A stretch of 64,000 nt of DNA from Salegentibacter salegens (lineage in GTDB: Bacteria > Bacteroidota > Bacteroidia > Flavobacteriales > Flavobacteriaceae), in the NCBI RefSeq assembly GCF_900142975.1, contig NZ_LT670848.1:1364001-1428000 (forward strand), read 5' to 3'. How positions within the stretch are numbered: the first letter of the stretch is position 1; the number at the start of each line of letters is the position of its first letter. Made by a program: the position numbers and the translations under genes. The notes under the pieces are model-generated. The model was not told the origin of the DNA, did no database searches, and saw only the letters and a program-made list of their open reading frames with translations. Below, in pieces: positions 7,615 through 18,510 of this stretch.

Positions 7615-9060
7615 ATGCAGCCTTACCAGATTTTAATTTTAATCGCCGCCTATTTCGGACTTTTATTTTTGGTTTCTTTCTTTTCCAGCAGGGCCGGTAG
7701 CAATGCCGAGTTTTTTAGGGCCAACCGGGAGTCGCCGTGGTATATCGTGGCTTTTGGAATGATTGGTGCTTCGCTTAGCGGGGTTACTTTTATTTCTCTT
7801 CCAGGAACAGTAGCCACAGATAGTTTCAGTTACTTCCAGGTGGTTTTGGGTTATACCGTGGGTTATGCGGTAATCGGTCTTATTCTCCTGCCGCTTTATT
7901 ATCGATTAAACCTTACTTCTATTTATTCTTACCTGGAATCACGCTTTGGAAAATATTCTTATAAAACCGGGGCTTCATTTTTCTTGCTTTCAAGGATAGT
8001 CGGCTCCAGTTTCAGGTTGTTTTTGGTGGCGAATGTTTTACAACTGATTCTTTTTGATGAATTAGGTGTTCCTTATTATGCCACAGTTTCCGCGACAATT
8101 TTTCTTATTTGGTTATACACTTTTAGAAGCGGAATTAAAACCGTGGTCTGGACAGATACCCTGCAAACATTTTTTATGCTGTTATCGCTTGGAGTGACTT
8201 TAATCGTAGTTTCAGATGAATTAGGGATTACAGCGGGGGGAATGATTAATCACCTTTCCGAAAGCGGACTTACAAAAATCTTCTTCTTTGAAGACTGGAA
8301 AAGCAGTGATCACTTTATAAAACAATTTCTAAGTGGAGCTTTTATTGCAATTGTAATGACAGGTCTCGACCAGGATATGATGCAAAAAAACCTTACCTGC
8401 CGTAACCTGAAAGATGCTCAAAAAAATATGTTTTCGTTTACTATAGTGCTTACTATAGTAAATATGATGTTCCTTATACTTGGGGTTCTACTGACACAAT
8501 ACGCCGATCTAAGCGGAATTGGCGCTATTAAAGATGAGCTTTTCCCTGCAATCGCCACCGGCGGAGAATTAGGAATTGGAGTCGCTATTCTTTTTATTCT
8601 GGGGCTTATTGCCGCAGCCTATTCCAGTGCCGATGGAACTTTAACCGCGCTTACCACTTCGTTTAGTATTGATATTCTAAATATTGAAAAGCGATACGAA
8701 GAAGGCAAACAAATGAGGATAAGAAAACAAATTCATATTGTTATTTCTATCTTATTTATCGCCGTAATGCTGATTTTCAAATATGCGATAGCCGATAAAA
8801 GTGTAATTAATAAACTGTTTGAATTTGCCGGATATACCTATGGGCCGCTATTGGGACTTTATACACTGGGATTATTTACTAATATTAAAGTAAAAGATAA
8901 ACTTGTACCAATAGTTGCGATTTTAGCGCCAATTTTATCTTATATAATTAGTATAAACAGCCTGGTTTGGTTTGGCTTTGAATTTGGTTTCTTTATTTTA
9001 ATCCTCAACGGATTTATAACCACGCTGGGGTTAATATTGATTCGTACCAAGCATCACTAA
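7615..9060 (+). CDS. Sodium:solute symporter (SSS family)
   Basis: A 481-residue integral membrane protein with about 13 hydrophobic segments, typical of the SSS (SLC5) family. Family signatures include FFRANRESPWYIVAFGMIGA in the first helices and the TGLDQDMMQKNLTCRN loop and AAAYSSADGTLTALTTSF near helix 8, which line the Na+ site in the LeuT-like fold. It should import a small organic solute with sodium across the inner membrane; the substrate cannot be told. Its last 30 bp overlap the 3' end of the convergent CoA-binding gene. Confidence 0.9.
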   Translation: MQPYQILILIAAYFGLLFLVSFFSSRAGSNAEFFRANRESPWYIVAFGMIGASLSGVTFISLPGTVATDSFSYFQVVLGYTVGYAVIGLILLPLYYRLNLTSIYSYLESRFGKYSYKTGASFFLLSRIVGSSFRLFLVANVLQLILFDELGVPYYATVSATIFLIWLYTFRSGIKTVVWTDTLQTFFMLLSLGVTLIVVSDELGITAGGMINHLSESGLTKIFFFEDWKSSDHFIKQFLSGAFIAIVMTGLDQDMMQKNLTCRNLKDAQKNMFSFTIVLTIVNMMFLILGVLLTQYADLSGIGAIKDELFPAIATGGELGIGVAILFILGLIAAAYSSADGTLTALTTSFSIDILNIEKRYEEGKQMRIRKQIHIVISILFIAVMLIFKYAIADKSVINKLFEFAGYTYGPLLGLYTLGLFTNIKVKDKLVPIVAILAPILSYIISINSLVWFGFEFGFFILILNGFITTLGLILIRTKHH

Positions 9061-9393
9061 GGTGCAGGCTACTTCAATTTCAATATTATTTTTTCTAAGT
9101 ATTTCGTAAAATTCCTGGTTTTCGGTTCCCGGGTTAAAAATTACCCGAACAGGATTTAAAGAAACAATATAATCGTAGTATTCTTCCTGTCTCGGTGGGC
9201 CCAAATAAAGGGTAACCGTATCTATATCCTGAAAAGGAATTTTTTCGGTTTCTATTTTTACTCCCGCGACTTCACCTTTTCTTAAACCAATGGCCACCGT
9301 AGGTTGATTATACCTTACCAGGCGTTCTATAGCGATATTAGAATAGCGGGAACGATTAAGAGATGCGCCAAGTACTAAAGTTTTTTTCTCCAT
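9031..9393 (-). CDS. CoA-binding domain protein (YccU-like)
   Basis: A 120-residue single Rossmann-type CoA_binding_2 domain. It starts with the nucleotide-binding segment TLVLGASLNRSRYSNIAIERL and contains the family elements VAIGLRKGEVAGVKI and VIFNPGTENQEF. Related stand-alone proteins bind CoA but have no established enzymatic role. The 3' end overlaps the convergent symporter gene by 30 bp. Start chosen at the first ATG, directly before the glycine-rich strand. Confidence 0.88.
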   Translation of the reverse strand: MEKKTLVLGASLNRSRYSNIAIERLVRYNQPTVAIGLRKGEVAGVKIETEKIPFQDIDTVTLYLGPPRQEEYYDYIVSLNPVRVIFNPGTENQEFYEILRKNNIEIEVACTLVMLGTNQY

Positions 9394-9454
9394 ATTACAA
9401 ATTTAAGGTTTCAGAATAAGTGTAACAAAAATACTTCTCTTTAGTCTTTAAGGT

Positions 9455-9539
9455 AGCTATAATTGCAGGAATATAGATGTGATGGTTAGTAAACCTGCAA
9501 ATTACGGCAGCCCGTATTTCTAGAATGCGGGCTTTTTTT
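9455..9539 (+). ncRNA. Candidate small RNA ending in an orphan terminator
   Basis: A GC-rich hairpin followed by seven T residues (9509-9539; arms AGCCCG and CGGGCT) is a good plus-strand intrinsic terminator, yet no plus-strand gene precedes it: the gene to the left ends convergently and the CoA-binding gene points away. Just upstream, GCAGG and CCTGC can form a second hairpin. This suggests a short transcript of roughly 85 nt. The 5' end is a guess. Confidence 0.3.
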
Positions 9540-9629
9540 AAAATTCTTTTTAAAATACTGTAACAATTCCATTTTATATTCGTCTTTATAGTAGAGGAAA
9601 GATCAAAATTTTAGAATTGCACGTTTACC

Positions 9630-9754
9630 TATTATGCAATACAAAGTATAAGGTATAACATTTAAGGGGTCATTCATCAATCAAAAATCGGTAAGTTCTA
9701 TTCATCAAAACTAAGAATTTGCCAAAAGAAATATTCTGGTATTATGCAATACAA
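9630..9754 (+). repeat. 15-bp direct repeat upstream of the outer membrane receptor
   Basis: TATTATGCAATACAA occurs identically at 9630-9644 and 9740-9754, 110 bp apart, in the 403-bp spacer before the receptor gene. Nothing else in the spacer is recognised apart from the orphan terminator. Either a duplicated leader segment or a regulatory binding site is possible. Confidence 0.45.
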
Positions 9755-9796
9755 GGATTTATTTTAAACATACTAATCATCAAAATCAATCAAAAA

Positions 9797-12154
9797 ATGA
9801 AACAGTTATTTTTAATTTTAGCATTATGCATTTGCAGTTTTACTGCATTGGCCAACGAACCCGTGGGCAAAATTTCGGGTTCTATTGTGGATGGAGAACT
9901 GGAAGAACCTATCCCCTACGCTACCATAAGTATTACCGATATGGATGGCAACCTGGTCTCGGGAAATACTTCTGCAGACGATGGAACTTTTTATATTGAA
10001 AAGATCCCAAACGGAACTTATATGTTCAAAGTTCAGTTTATGGGTTACAAAACCTTTTCTAAACAAATTGAAATAACCAAAGACCATAGCACTCACAATT
10101 TTGGCGCTATTCAATTAGAACCCGATGTAGCAATGCTGGACGGCGTTACCGTTGTTGCAGAACGCACTACCATAGAGCAGCGAATTGACCGAAAGGTGAT
10201 AAATGTAGGAAAAGATCTTACTACCACCGGGGCCAGCGCTTCAGAGATAATGAATAATGTGCCTTCGGTAAATGTAGACCAGGATGGAAATATTGCGCTT
10301 CGCGGAAATTCTAATGTGCGCATTCTTATAGACGGAAAACCCACCAATATGGATCCTGCGCAATTGCTAAAACAAATTCCTTCAACTTCAATAAAAACCA
10401 TTGAATTGATTACAAATCCGTCAGCAAAATATAACCCTGAAGGGATGAGCGGAATTATCAATATTGTACTTCACAAAAATGCTAATGACGGTTTCAACGG
10501 AACTTTAAATACCGGTGTAACCATTGGTGATAACACTCGCTACAATGGTTCGCTTGATATGAATTACCGAAAAGGAAAATTCAATTTTTACGGAAATTTT
10601 GGCGCTCAGTTTGGCGATCGTAACAACCTTGGAAGAATTAATTTTACCGAAGATAATTACCGACAGGCTTTCGATATTACAAACAGAAGAGAATCTTATT
10701 TATATAAAATCGGAGTTGATTTTTATTTAAATGATTCAAATACCTTTTCCTTTTACACCAATCAAAATCATTATGATGGTGGGCCTTTAGGATCTTTAAG
10801 AATTATTTATCCCAATAATCCAGAACTTAATTTAGCCCAGAACCTGGATTCCAATTATGATAATATTAATAGCACCTACAATTTCGCTTACGACCGAAAG
10901 TTTGAAAAAGAAGGGCATAAAATTATATTCGAAGTAGATTATAACACTTTTGATGAAGATGAAAATTCAATCTTTAACTTTGAAGGAGACACCGAAGGTT
11001 TCACAGATTACCGTGACCATGTAAAAGAAAGCCGGGAAAATATTATTGCGAACGTGGATTATGAAAATCCGCTTTCAGAAAATAGTAAACTGGAAATTGG
11101 TGCAGAAGCCAGGCTTTTAGACACCGATAACAATTATACCACAACCAGTGATTTCTTAACCGATGCCACTTACCAGTATAAAAGAGATATTTATTCGTTT
11201 TATACAACTTACGGACAGAATTTTGAAAAATGGTCTTATCAGCTTGGAGCAAGATTGGAGAATTTTAGTGTAGATGCGATTTACAACGGCGAAAATGTAT
11301 TTAATGACGATTACTTTAATATTTATCCCAGCGGATTTCTTAATTATACCCCAAGTGAAACAAATTCCTACCAGTTAAGCTATAGCCGAAGAGTAGATCG
11401 TCCAGGTTTTGGGCAGGTTAATCCTATTCGTGAGATAAGTACACCAAGATTAACGGTTTCAGGAAATCCTGAATTAGATCCTCAATTCACCAATTCCCTG
11501 GAATTTAATTACACCCGAAAATTAAGCAAAAAAGGAAGCCTAACTGCAGGAGTTTTCTTCAGAAATATAAACGATGAGATTAGCCAGGTTTTTATAGAAG
11601 ACCCTAATGAAGAAGGTTCGCTACTATTGCAATTTGACAATTTTGAAGATAATAATGCTTACGGTTTGGAGCTTGGCACCAATTATAAATTCACCGATTG
11701 GTGGAGTACCAACACCAACTTTGAATTATACAGCCAGCAATTAAAAGGAGTAGTTGGCACCGAGTATTTAGAAACCGATAACACCGCCTGGACCTTTAGA
11801 TCCAACCATAGTTTTAAAGCAACAGATAAATTGACTTTCCAGCTATTCGGGTTTTACCGAAGCAAAGCTAAAAACCTGCAAATGGATATGGACCCGATGT
11901 ATTTTATGAATATAGGCGGACGTTACACCTTCCTGAATGATAAGGCAACCTTAAGTCTTAATTTTAATGATGTTTTTGATACGCAGGAGTTTAGTTTTAC
12001 AAATGGCCGCCCCCTACCACAAACCGGAAGGTTTAAAGGTGAAACCCAAAATGTATACGTAGGATTCTCCTATAGATTTGGGGGCGGAAAAAACAGAGCG
12101 TTGAAAAGAAAACAAAGAGACGACAACGAAGCCGAAGGCGGTGGAATGTTTTAG
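9797..12154 (+). CDS. TonB-dependent receptor-like outer membrane beta-barrel protein
   Basis: A 785-residue outer membrane protein. A signal peptide (MKQLFLILALCICSFTALA) is followed by a CarboxypepD regulatory-like domain (about 24-115), a plug domain (about 118-225: RKVINVGKDLTTTGASASEI, LRGNSNVRILIDGKP) and a large beta-barrel of the OMP_b-brl_3 type ending in aromatic YVGFSYRFGGG plus a charged tail. Such proteins take up ligands with TonB energy or act as related export or assembly barrels. The ATG at 9797 is preferred over an upstream TTG because it opens the signal peptide. No SusD partner is adjacent, so the ligand is unknown. Confidence 0.9.
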   Translation: MKQLFLILALCICSFTALANEPVGKISGSIVDGELEEPIPYATISITDMDGNLVSGNTSADDGTFYIEKIPNGTYMFKVQFMGYKTFSKQIEITKDHSTHNFGAIQLEPDVAMLDGVTVVAERTTIEQRIDRKVINVGKDLTTTGASASEIMNNVPSVNVDQDGNIALRGNSNVRILIDGKPTNMDPAQLLKQIPSTSIKTIELITNPSAKYNPEGMSGIINIVLHKNANDGFNGTLNTGVTIGDNTRYNGSLDMNYRKGKFNFYGNFGAQFGDRNNLGRINFTEDNYRQAFDITNRRESYLYKIGVDFYLNDSNTFSFYTNQNHYDGGPLGSLRIIYPNNPELNLAQNLDSNYDNINSTYNFAYDRKFEKEGHKIIFEVDYNTFDEDENSIFNFEGDTEGFTDYRDHVKESRENIIANVDYENPLSENSKLEIGAEARLLDTDNNYTTTSDFLTDATYQYKRDIYSFYTTYGQNFEKWSYQLGARLENFSVDAIYNGENVFNDDYFNIYPSGFLNYTPSETNSYQLSYSRRVDRPGFGQVNPIREISTPRLTVSGNPELDPQFTNSLEFNYTRKLSKKGSLTAGVFFRNINDEISQVFIEDPNEEGSLLLQFDNFEDNNAYGLELGTNYKFTDWWSTNTNFELYSQQLKGVVGTEYLETDNTAWTFRSNHSFKATDKLTFQLFGFYRSKAKNLQMDMDPMYFMNIGGRYTFLNDKATLSLNFNDVFDTQEFSFTNGRPLPQTGRFKGETQNVYVGFSYRFGGGKNRALKRKQRDDNEAEGGGMF

Positions 12155-12187
12155 AAATTAAAAGTTTGTAGTTTAGTTTGATTAGCC

Positions 12188-12218
12188 AAAAAACCCGGTA
12201 TTAGCACCGGGTTTTTTA
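12188..12218. terminator. Bidirectional terminator after the receptor gene
   Basis: Perfect arms AAAAAACCCGGT and ACCGGGTTTTTT around a 6-nt loop, between convergent genes. Confidence 0.85.
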
Positions 12219-12261
12219 TTTGAACTATTTTCATTTTAACTTCTAAACTCTTGAATAAGTA

Positions 12262-12296
12262 ACATCTTAGATCCCGAAATAAATTCGGGATGACGA
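12262..12296. repeat. Dispersed palindrome, family A copy 1 (half copy)
   Basis: ACATCTTAGATCCCGAAAT followed by the inverted arm ATTCGGGATGACG. It matches the right half of the longer family A copies and lies between the convergent receptor and ABC-F genes. Confidence 0.65.
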
Positions 12297-12303
12297 TATA
12301 AGT

Positions 12304-13986
<1,683 letters not shown>

Positions 13987-14051
13987 CTAAAGATTAACGT
14001 TTTTATTATTCTTTTAACTCCCGATTAACATTCGGGATATTTGGCTCGGGC

Positions 14052-14059
14052 TATATTTG
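14052..14059 (+). promoter_or_regulatory. -7 box upstream of the lipoprotein gene
   Basis: TATATTTG matches TAnnTTTG and lies 53 bp before the start codon of the lipoprotein gene. The -33 box is not clear. Confidence 0.4.
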
Positions 14060-14112
14060 CTATCGTTGCTGGATTTAACAGCACTACAAGCCCTTAGTTC
14101 TTAAAGATCTGC

Positions 14113-15531
14113 ATGAAACAATATTTACTTTTATCTCTTATCGGAGTTATTCTTTTTACCGGGTGTGACAACTCTAAAAAAGACCAAAAAGGAACTTTTG
14201 TTGGCGGTCAAATTATGAACCCCTACAACCCCTATTTTATACTTTCTAAAGACAATAAAACCATTGATACTCTATTTTTAGACCAAAACAACCAGTTTGG
14301 GAAAAAGTTTGAAAATTTAGAATCTGGTATTTACAGTTTTAAACATCCACCCGAAAACCAGATTATGTACCTAGAACCGGGAGATAGTGTTCTGGTTTGG
14401 TTAAACACTATGCAATTTGACGAATCGCTTAATTTTAGCGGTCCTGGTGCTGCGAAAAGTAGTTTTTTACTTGAAATGTTCCTTAATAACGAACGGAACA
14501 ACAATTTAATGCTTTCCTATTATAAAATTAATCCCAGTGATTTTGCCGGAATTACCGATTCTATTAAGAACACCCGAAAGAATAAATTAAAAGATTTAAA
14601 CGCAAAGAAGAAGTTTTCTAAATCGTTTATAACACTCGCCAATAACAGTATAGATTACGATTTTTATCATCTTAGGGAACGCTACACGTTTCTGGTGAAG
14701 AAATACTACAACGAACTCGCCCAGCAAATTCCTGATGATTTTCATGATTACAGGAAAGACCTAAATTTTAACGCCACCCAGCTTAAAGAATATTACGGCT
14801 ATTTAAATTTTATTGAAGATTACCTAAGAACCCGTTCTATTGAAAGGTGCCTCGAAAAATTTGATACTAATTCTGATTGTTTTGAACTTCATTCGGTAGC
14901 AAATATTAATTATAGAATTAACCTTGCTGATTCTTTAATTGAAAAGGATGAAATCAAAAATATTTTTATAAATCGTCTTGCAATTCAGGGACTGGTATTT
15001 TCCAGTAATGCTGAAAAGATTGATAGTATCGTTGGTATTCTAGAAAAAATTGAATTTAAGGGAAAAAATCTTCCCGATCTAAAGCAAATGGCCAATATTC
15101 AAAAAAACTTGCTTCCCGGAAATAATATTGGCGATTTAGAACTGGTAAATTTTAAAGACGAAATAGTTCCTTTAAAGGATGTTTCAAAGAAACCTATTGT
15201 CACCTACCACTGGTCTATGGAAGCTCCCGAACATTTTAAATGGCAACATTCCATCATTTCCAACTTAAGAAAGAAATATCCGGAACTTGAATTTGTAGGG
15301 ATTAATATTGATGAGAATTCTAAACAATCCTGGAAAAATACCGTAGAAATTTATGCCATGGATAAAGATAGAGAATACAAACTGAACTCTCCAGGCATCA
15401 ATATGAATTTGCTTATGAATTATCTCAATAAACTCATATTCCTGGACACCAACGGAAATATATTCAACGGAGAGGCACAGCTAAATACTCCTAATTTTGA
15501 AAGACAAATTCTGGAGTTTTTAAATGATTAA
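14113..15531 (+). CDS. Lipoprotein with TlpA-like domain lacking the CxxC motif
   Basis: A 472-residue exported protein with a lipoprotein signal (LIGVILFTGC, cysteine 18). The C-terminal part (about 340-470: NNIGDLELVNFKDEIVPLKD, YPELEFVGINIDENSKQSWK, KLIFLDTNGNIF) has the thioredoxin/TlpA fold layout, but at the active site the sequence is TYHWSMEAPEHFKW, with no CxxC. It therefore cannot act as a classical disulfide reductase. The middle is helical and unassigned. Similar multi-domain TlpA-like lipoproteins are common in Flavobacteria. The role is unknown; envelope location is well supported. Confidence 0.8.
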   Translation: MKQYLLLSLIGVILFTGCDNSKKDQKGTFVGGQIMNPYNPYFILSKDNKTIDTLFLDQNNQFGKKFENLESGIYSFKHPPENQIMYLEPGDSVLVWLNTMQFDESLNFSGPGAAKSSFLLEMFLNNERNNNLMLSYYKINPSDFAGITDSIKNTRKNKLKDLNAKKKFSKSFITLANNSIDYDFYHLRERYTFLVKKYYNELAQQIPDDFHDYRKDLNFNATQLKEYYGYLNFIEDYLRTRSIERCLEKFDTNSDCFELHSVANINYRINLADSLIEKDEIKNIFINRLAIQGLVFSSNAEKIDSIVGILEKIEFKGKNLPDLKQMANIQKNLLPGNNIGDLELVNFKDEIVPLKDVSKKPIVTYHWSMEAPEHFKWQHSIISNLRKKYPELEFVGINIDENSKQSWKNTVEIYAMDKDREYKLNSPGINMNLLMNYLNKLIFLDTNGNIFNGEAQLNTPNFERQILEFLND

Positions 15532-15671
15532 AAAGGCTATTTAAAGATTCTGGTTACGTTACGTCACGTCAAGCTGTCCCGAAGCTTCGGGATTATTTCA
15601 GCTTCTAACATGTTAGATCCTGAAACAAGTTCAGGATGACGTTAAACTTAATACCTCCTCAAATAGCCTTT
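15532..15671. repeat. Family A palindromic repeat copy 2 nested in a terminator-like hairpin
   Basis: The repeat core (about 15566-15642) starts ACGTCAAGCTGTCCCGAAG and ends TCAGGATGACGTT. It is enclosed by outer arms AAAGGCTATTT (15532-15542) and AAATAGCCTTT (15661-15671). It lies between convergent genes. Confidence 0.7.
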
Positions 15672-15695
15672 CTGGAAAATCTTAATCAGAAAATC

Positions 15696-16352
15696 TTACT
15701 GATTTCCTTTCTTATAATCGGCAAGGAATTTCTCTAAACCAATATCGGTAAGCGGGTGTTTTAGTAAGCCTTCAATAGAAGAAAGTGGCCCGGTCATTAC
15801 ATCGGCCCCTAATTTTGCGCATTCCAGGATATGCATGCTGTGACGCACAGAAGCTGCAAGGATCTCAGTCTCAAAACCGTAGTTATCGTAGATCAATCTA
15901 ATATCTTCAATGAGGTTTAAACCATCGGTAGAAATATCATCTAAACGACCAATAAAAGGGGAAACATAAGTAGCTCCTGCTTTAGCCGCCAACAGGGCCT
16001 GCCCTGCAGAAAAAACTAAAGTACAGTTGGTTTTAATTCCATTATCACTAAAGTATTTTATGGCTTTAATTCCCTCCTTGATCATAGGAACTTTTACAAT
16101 AATTTGCTCGTGCAATTCTGCCAGTTCCTCACCTTCTCTAACTATTCCGTCAAAATCGGTTGAGATAACCTCAGCACTAACATCTCCATCTACAATCTCA
16201 CAAATCTCCCTGTAATGTTTGTAAATATTATCTTTGCCAGAAATTCCTTCTTTCGCCATAAGCGATGGATTGGTAGTTACTCCATCTAAAACACCAAGTT
16301 CCTGGGCTTCTCTTATTTGGTCAAGATTGGCTGTATCAATAAAAAATTTCAT
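15696..16352 (-). CDS. fsa: Fructose-6-phosphate aldolase/transaldolase family enzyme
   Basis: A 218-residue short transaldolase. It starts [16 protein letters not shown] and holds [13 protein letters not shown], the Schiff-base lysine in IIVKVPM and the [19 protein letters not shown] segment. This size class (about 215 residues) covers FSA-type aldolases and small transaldolases of the pentose phosphate pathway; the two cannot be separated from sequence alone. In Bacteroidetes this short form usually serves as the transaldolase. A promoter box lies 34-41 bp upstream, overlapping the end of the next gene. Confidence 0.9.
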   Translation of the reverse strand: MKFFIDTANLDQIREAQELGVLDGVTTNPSLMAKEGISGKDNIYKHYREICEIVDGDVSAEVISTDFDGIVREGEELAELHEQIIVKVPMIKEGIKAIKYFSDNGIKTNCTLVFSAGQALLAAKAGATYVSPFIGRLDDISTDGLNLIEDIRLIYDNYGFETEILAASVRHSMHILECAKLGADVMTGPLSSIEGLLKHPLTDIGLEKFLADYKKGNQ

Positions 16353-16385
16353 AATCTATAGTTATTTGTTAATATGTTGTCTTTG

Positions 16386-16393
16386 CAAAATTA
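16386..16393 (-). promoter_or_regulatory. -7 box of the transaldolase gene
   Basis: TAATTTTG on the minus strand matches TAnnTTTG, about 34 bp before the transaldolase start codon. It overlaps the stop end of the SDR gene by three bases. Confidence 0.4.
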
Positions 16394-17212
16394 TAATTTA
16401 TAATGCTTAAGCAGCATTTTTTCATATACTTTATCGGGTAAAATTCGCTTTAACCCGACAGAAAATTTTTGAAGCGCCTCCCCCACTTTGTAATGCCCGC
16501 GAGGATCTTTTTCCTGAATAATTTTATGCACCGCTTTTGCCATTAATAATGGATCTTTCCCGGCATCAACATCCTGGTTCATTAACTTTAGGGTATTCCC
16601 GTAAGGTTCTTTATAAGGAGAATCATCTAAAACAGGAGCGTGATAACGACCGGCAGCGATATTTGTAGCAAAATCGCCGGGCGCCACGTTTGTCATTTTT
16701 ATATTGAAATCTTTTAATTCCATTCTAAAAGCTTCGGTAGTAAGTTCTAAAGCGCCTTTTGAAGCCGAATAAATTCCGCGGTAAGGCAAGCCCATATAAC
16801 CGGCGATGGAAGTAATATTTATGATCAATCCGCTGTTTTGCTTTCTCATTTCAGGCAAAACCGCTTTTATCACTTTTATAGGTCCAAAATAGTTAGTCTC
16901 AAAAGCTTTTGCGATTTCTTCATCTGGAGTCTCCTCTATGGGACCGGTAATTCCAACCCCTGCGTTATTAATAAGCACATCAATTTTGCCTTCTTCAGCA
17001 ATAATTTGTTGAATGGCATTGGTGATAGTTTCTTTTTTGGTTACATCTAAAGCAACCATCGCAAAAGGAGGATGGGAAATTTTTGCAGGATTTCGACTGG
17101 TACCGTAAACTTTAAAATTCTGTTTAGAAAGATATTCGCCTATAGATTTTCCAATTCCGGAAGAAGCCCCGGTAATAAGCACTACTTTTTGAGGAGAAGT
17201 ATTTGTTTTCAT
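16391..17212 (-). CDS. Short-chain dehydrogenase/reductase (SDR)
   Basis: A 273-residue classical SDR. It has the NAD(P)-binding TGASSGIG motif, NNAGVG, an active-site Ser in NITSIAG, and YSASKGALE with the catalytic Tyr and Lys. The C-terminal region carries ILPDKVYEKMLLKHYKL. It should be a cytoplasmic NAD(P)-dependent oxidoreductase; the substrate is not predictable. The ATG at 17212 is preferred over the in-frame TTG at 17221. It is followed by the transaldolase gene on the same strand, with a separate promoter box between them. Confidence 0.9.
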   Translation of the reverse strand: MKTNTSPQKVVLITGASSGIGKSIGEYLSKQNFKVYGTSRNPAKISHPPFAMVALDVTKKETITNAIQQIIAEEGKIDVLINNAGVGITGPIEETPDEEIAKAFETNYFGPIKVIKAVLPEMRKQNSGLIINITSIAGYMGLPYRGIYSASKGALELTTEAFRMELKDFNIKMTNVAPGDFATNIAAGRYHAPVLDDSPYKEPYGNTLKLMNQDVDAGKDPLLMAKAVHKIIQEKDPRGHYKVGEALQKFSVGLKRILPDKVYEKMLLKHYKL

Positions 17213-17260
17213 AGGTTGCAAATATGCGATAAAAATTAGAACCTTTTAGAAACAAAAAAT

Positions 17261-17354
17261 GGCAAGCTCCCCACATCACACCGCTACGACCGCTTACCCT
17301 TGCTGCGTTCCCGCCCTGGGGGATTCAGCAGGAGCTGGTTGTGTGGGACTTGCC
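17261..17354 (-). ncRNA. ffs: Small SRP RNA (4.5S-type)
   Basis: The 94-nt segment folds end to end: GGCAAGTCCC at the 5' end pairs with GGAGCTTGCC at the 3' end. Its tip contains CAGGGCGGGAACGCAGCAAG, the domain IV signature with a GGAA tetraloop closed by GCG/CGC and the GCAGCA internal-loop strand to which Ffh binds. A T-rich run follows for termination. The RNA scaffolds Ffh-FtsY targeting of membrane proteins. It is a stand-alone gene in the spacer between the SDR gene and the glutaminyl cyclase gene. Confidence 0.9.
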
Positions 17355-17442
17355 GATGCAAATATACAATCTTTCCTACTTTGCGCAAGTATTTTTTAAA
17401 GCGAATTAAGTATTTTAGCAAGGTATTTAATGCAAAAGAATA

Positions 17443-18510
17443 ATGAATAAATTTAAGTTCCTGTGCCTGTTATTATTAGGCTTTATAATTTTTTCCTGCG
17501 GAAGTAATTCTGATAAAAAAACTTCTTATTTTAAGCTGAATACTGCGGAAAATAAGACCGAATTTAAACTTGGAGAAACGATTGAAGGCTCTATTGAAAA
17601 CCTAAAAGACCGTGAAATTGATTCTATTCAACTTTATTTTCAGCAGCAATATCTTCAAACTTTAATAGCAGAAACTTCTTTTTCGGTTCCACTTGAAAAC
17701 ACAAAATTAGGTCGGCAAAAACTGGAAGCCATCGTTTTTTCTGAAGGGGAAACCGATACTATTAGTGGCGAACTAAAAATTTACAACAATAAAGCGCCGA
17801 AGGCTTATACCTATAAAGTGATAAAAGAATATCCGCACAATAGTGAAGCTTACACGCAAGGCCTGGAGTTTTACCAGGACACTTTATATGAAAGCACTGG
17901 CCAATACGGAAATTCTTCCTTACGAAAACTTAATCTAGAAACCGGGGAAGTTTTAAATAAAATCAACCTGGAAGACACTTATTTTGGCGAAGGTCTTACC
18001 ATTCTTAATAATAAACTTTACCTGCTTACCTGGAGAGAAAAAGAAGGCTTGATCTATAATCTTGACGATTTTAAACAAACTGGCACTTTTGGTTATAACC
18101 AAAGTAAAGAAGGATGGGGTTTATGTAACGATGGCGAAAAACTTTATAAAAGCGATGGCACCGAGAAGATTTGGATCTTAGATGCAGAAACGCTTGCTGA
18201 AAAAGATTTTATCCAGGTAGCTACTAACACTAAAATCTATTCAAAATTCAATGAGTTGGAATGGGTTAACGGAAAGATTTATGCCAATACTTATCAATTT
18301 CCCAGCGTTACTATTATTAATCCTGAAAATGGCGCAATAGAAGGCGTTATAGATTTTAGAGGATTACGGGAACGTTTATCTAATCTTCAGGATCTGGATT
18401 CTCAAAACCACGTTTTAAATGGCATTGCTTATAATCAAAATACCAAAAAACTATACGTAACCGGGAAAAACTGGGATAAGATCTTTGAGGTAGAAATAAT
18501 AGAAAAATAA
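17443..18510 (+). CDS. Glutaminyl-peptide cyclotransferase, lipoprotein
   Basis: A 355-residue lipoprotein (signal LLGFIIFSC, cysteine near residue 19). After an N-terminal beta-sandwich-like region (about 25-120), residues 125-355 form a plant/bacterial-type glutaminyl cyclase beta-propeller: HNSEAYTQGLEFYQD, LYESTGQYGNSSLR, LNELEWVNGKIYANTYQF, NGIAYNQNTKKLYVTGKNW. The family converts N-terminal Gln to pyroglutamate, here presumably in the periplasm. The stop overlaps the next start by one base (TAATG), so the thioesterase gene is probably cotranslated. Confidence 0.88.
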   Translation: MNKFKFLCLLLLGFIIFSCGSNSDKKTSYFKLNTAENKTEFKLGETIEGSIENLKDREIDSIQLYFQQQYLQTLIAETSFSVPLENTKLGRQKLEAIVFSEGETDTISGELKIYNNKAPKAYTYKVIKEYPHNSEAYTQGLEFYQDTLYESTGQYGNSSLRKLNLETGEVLNKINLEDTYFGEGLTILNNKLYLLTWREKEGLIYNLDDFKQTGTFGYNQSKEGWGLCNDGEKLYKSDGTEKIWILDAETLAEKDFIQVATNTKIYSKFNELEWVNGKIYANTYQFPSVTIINPENGAIEGVIDFRGLRERLSNLQDLDSQNHVLNGIAYNQNTKKLYVTGKNWDKIFEVEIIEK

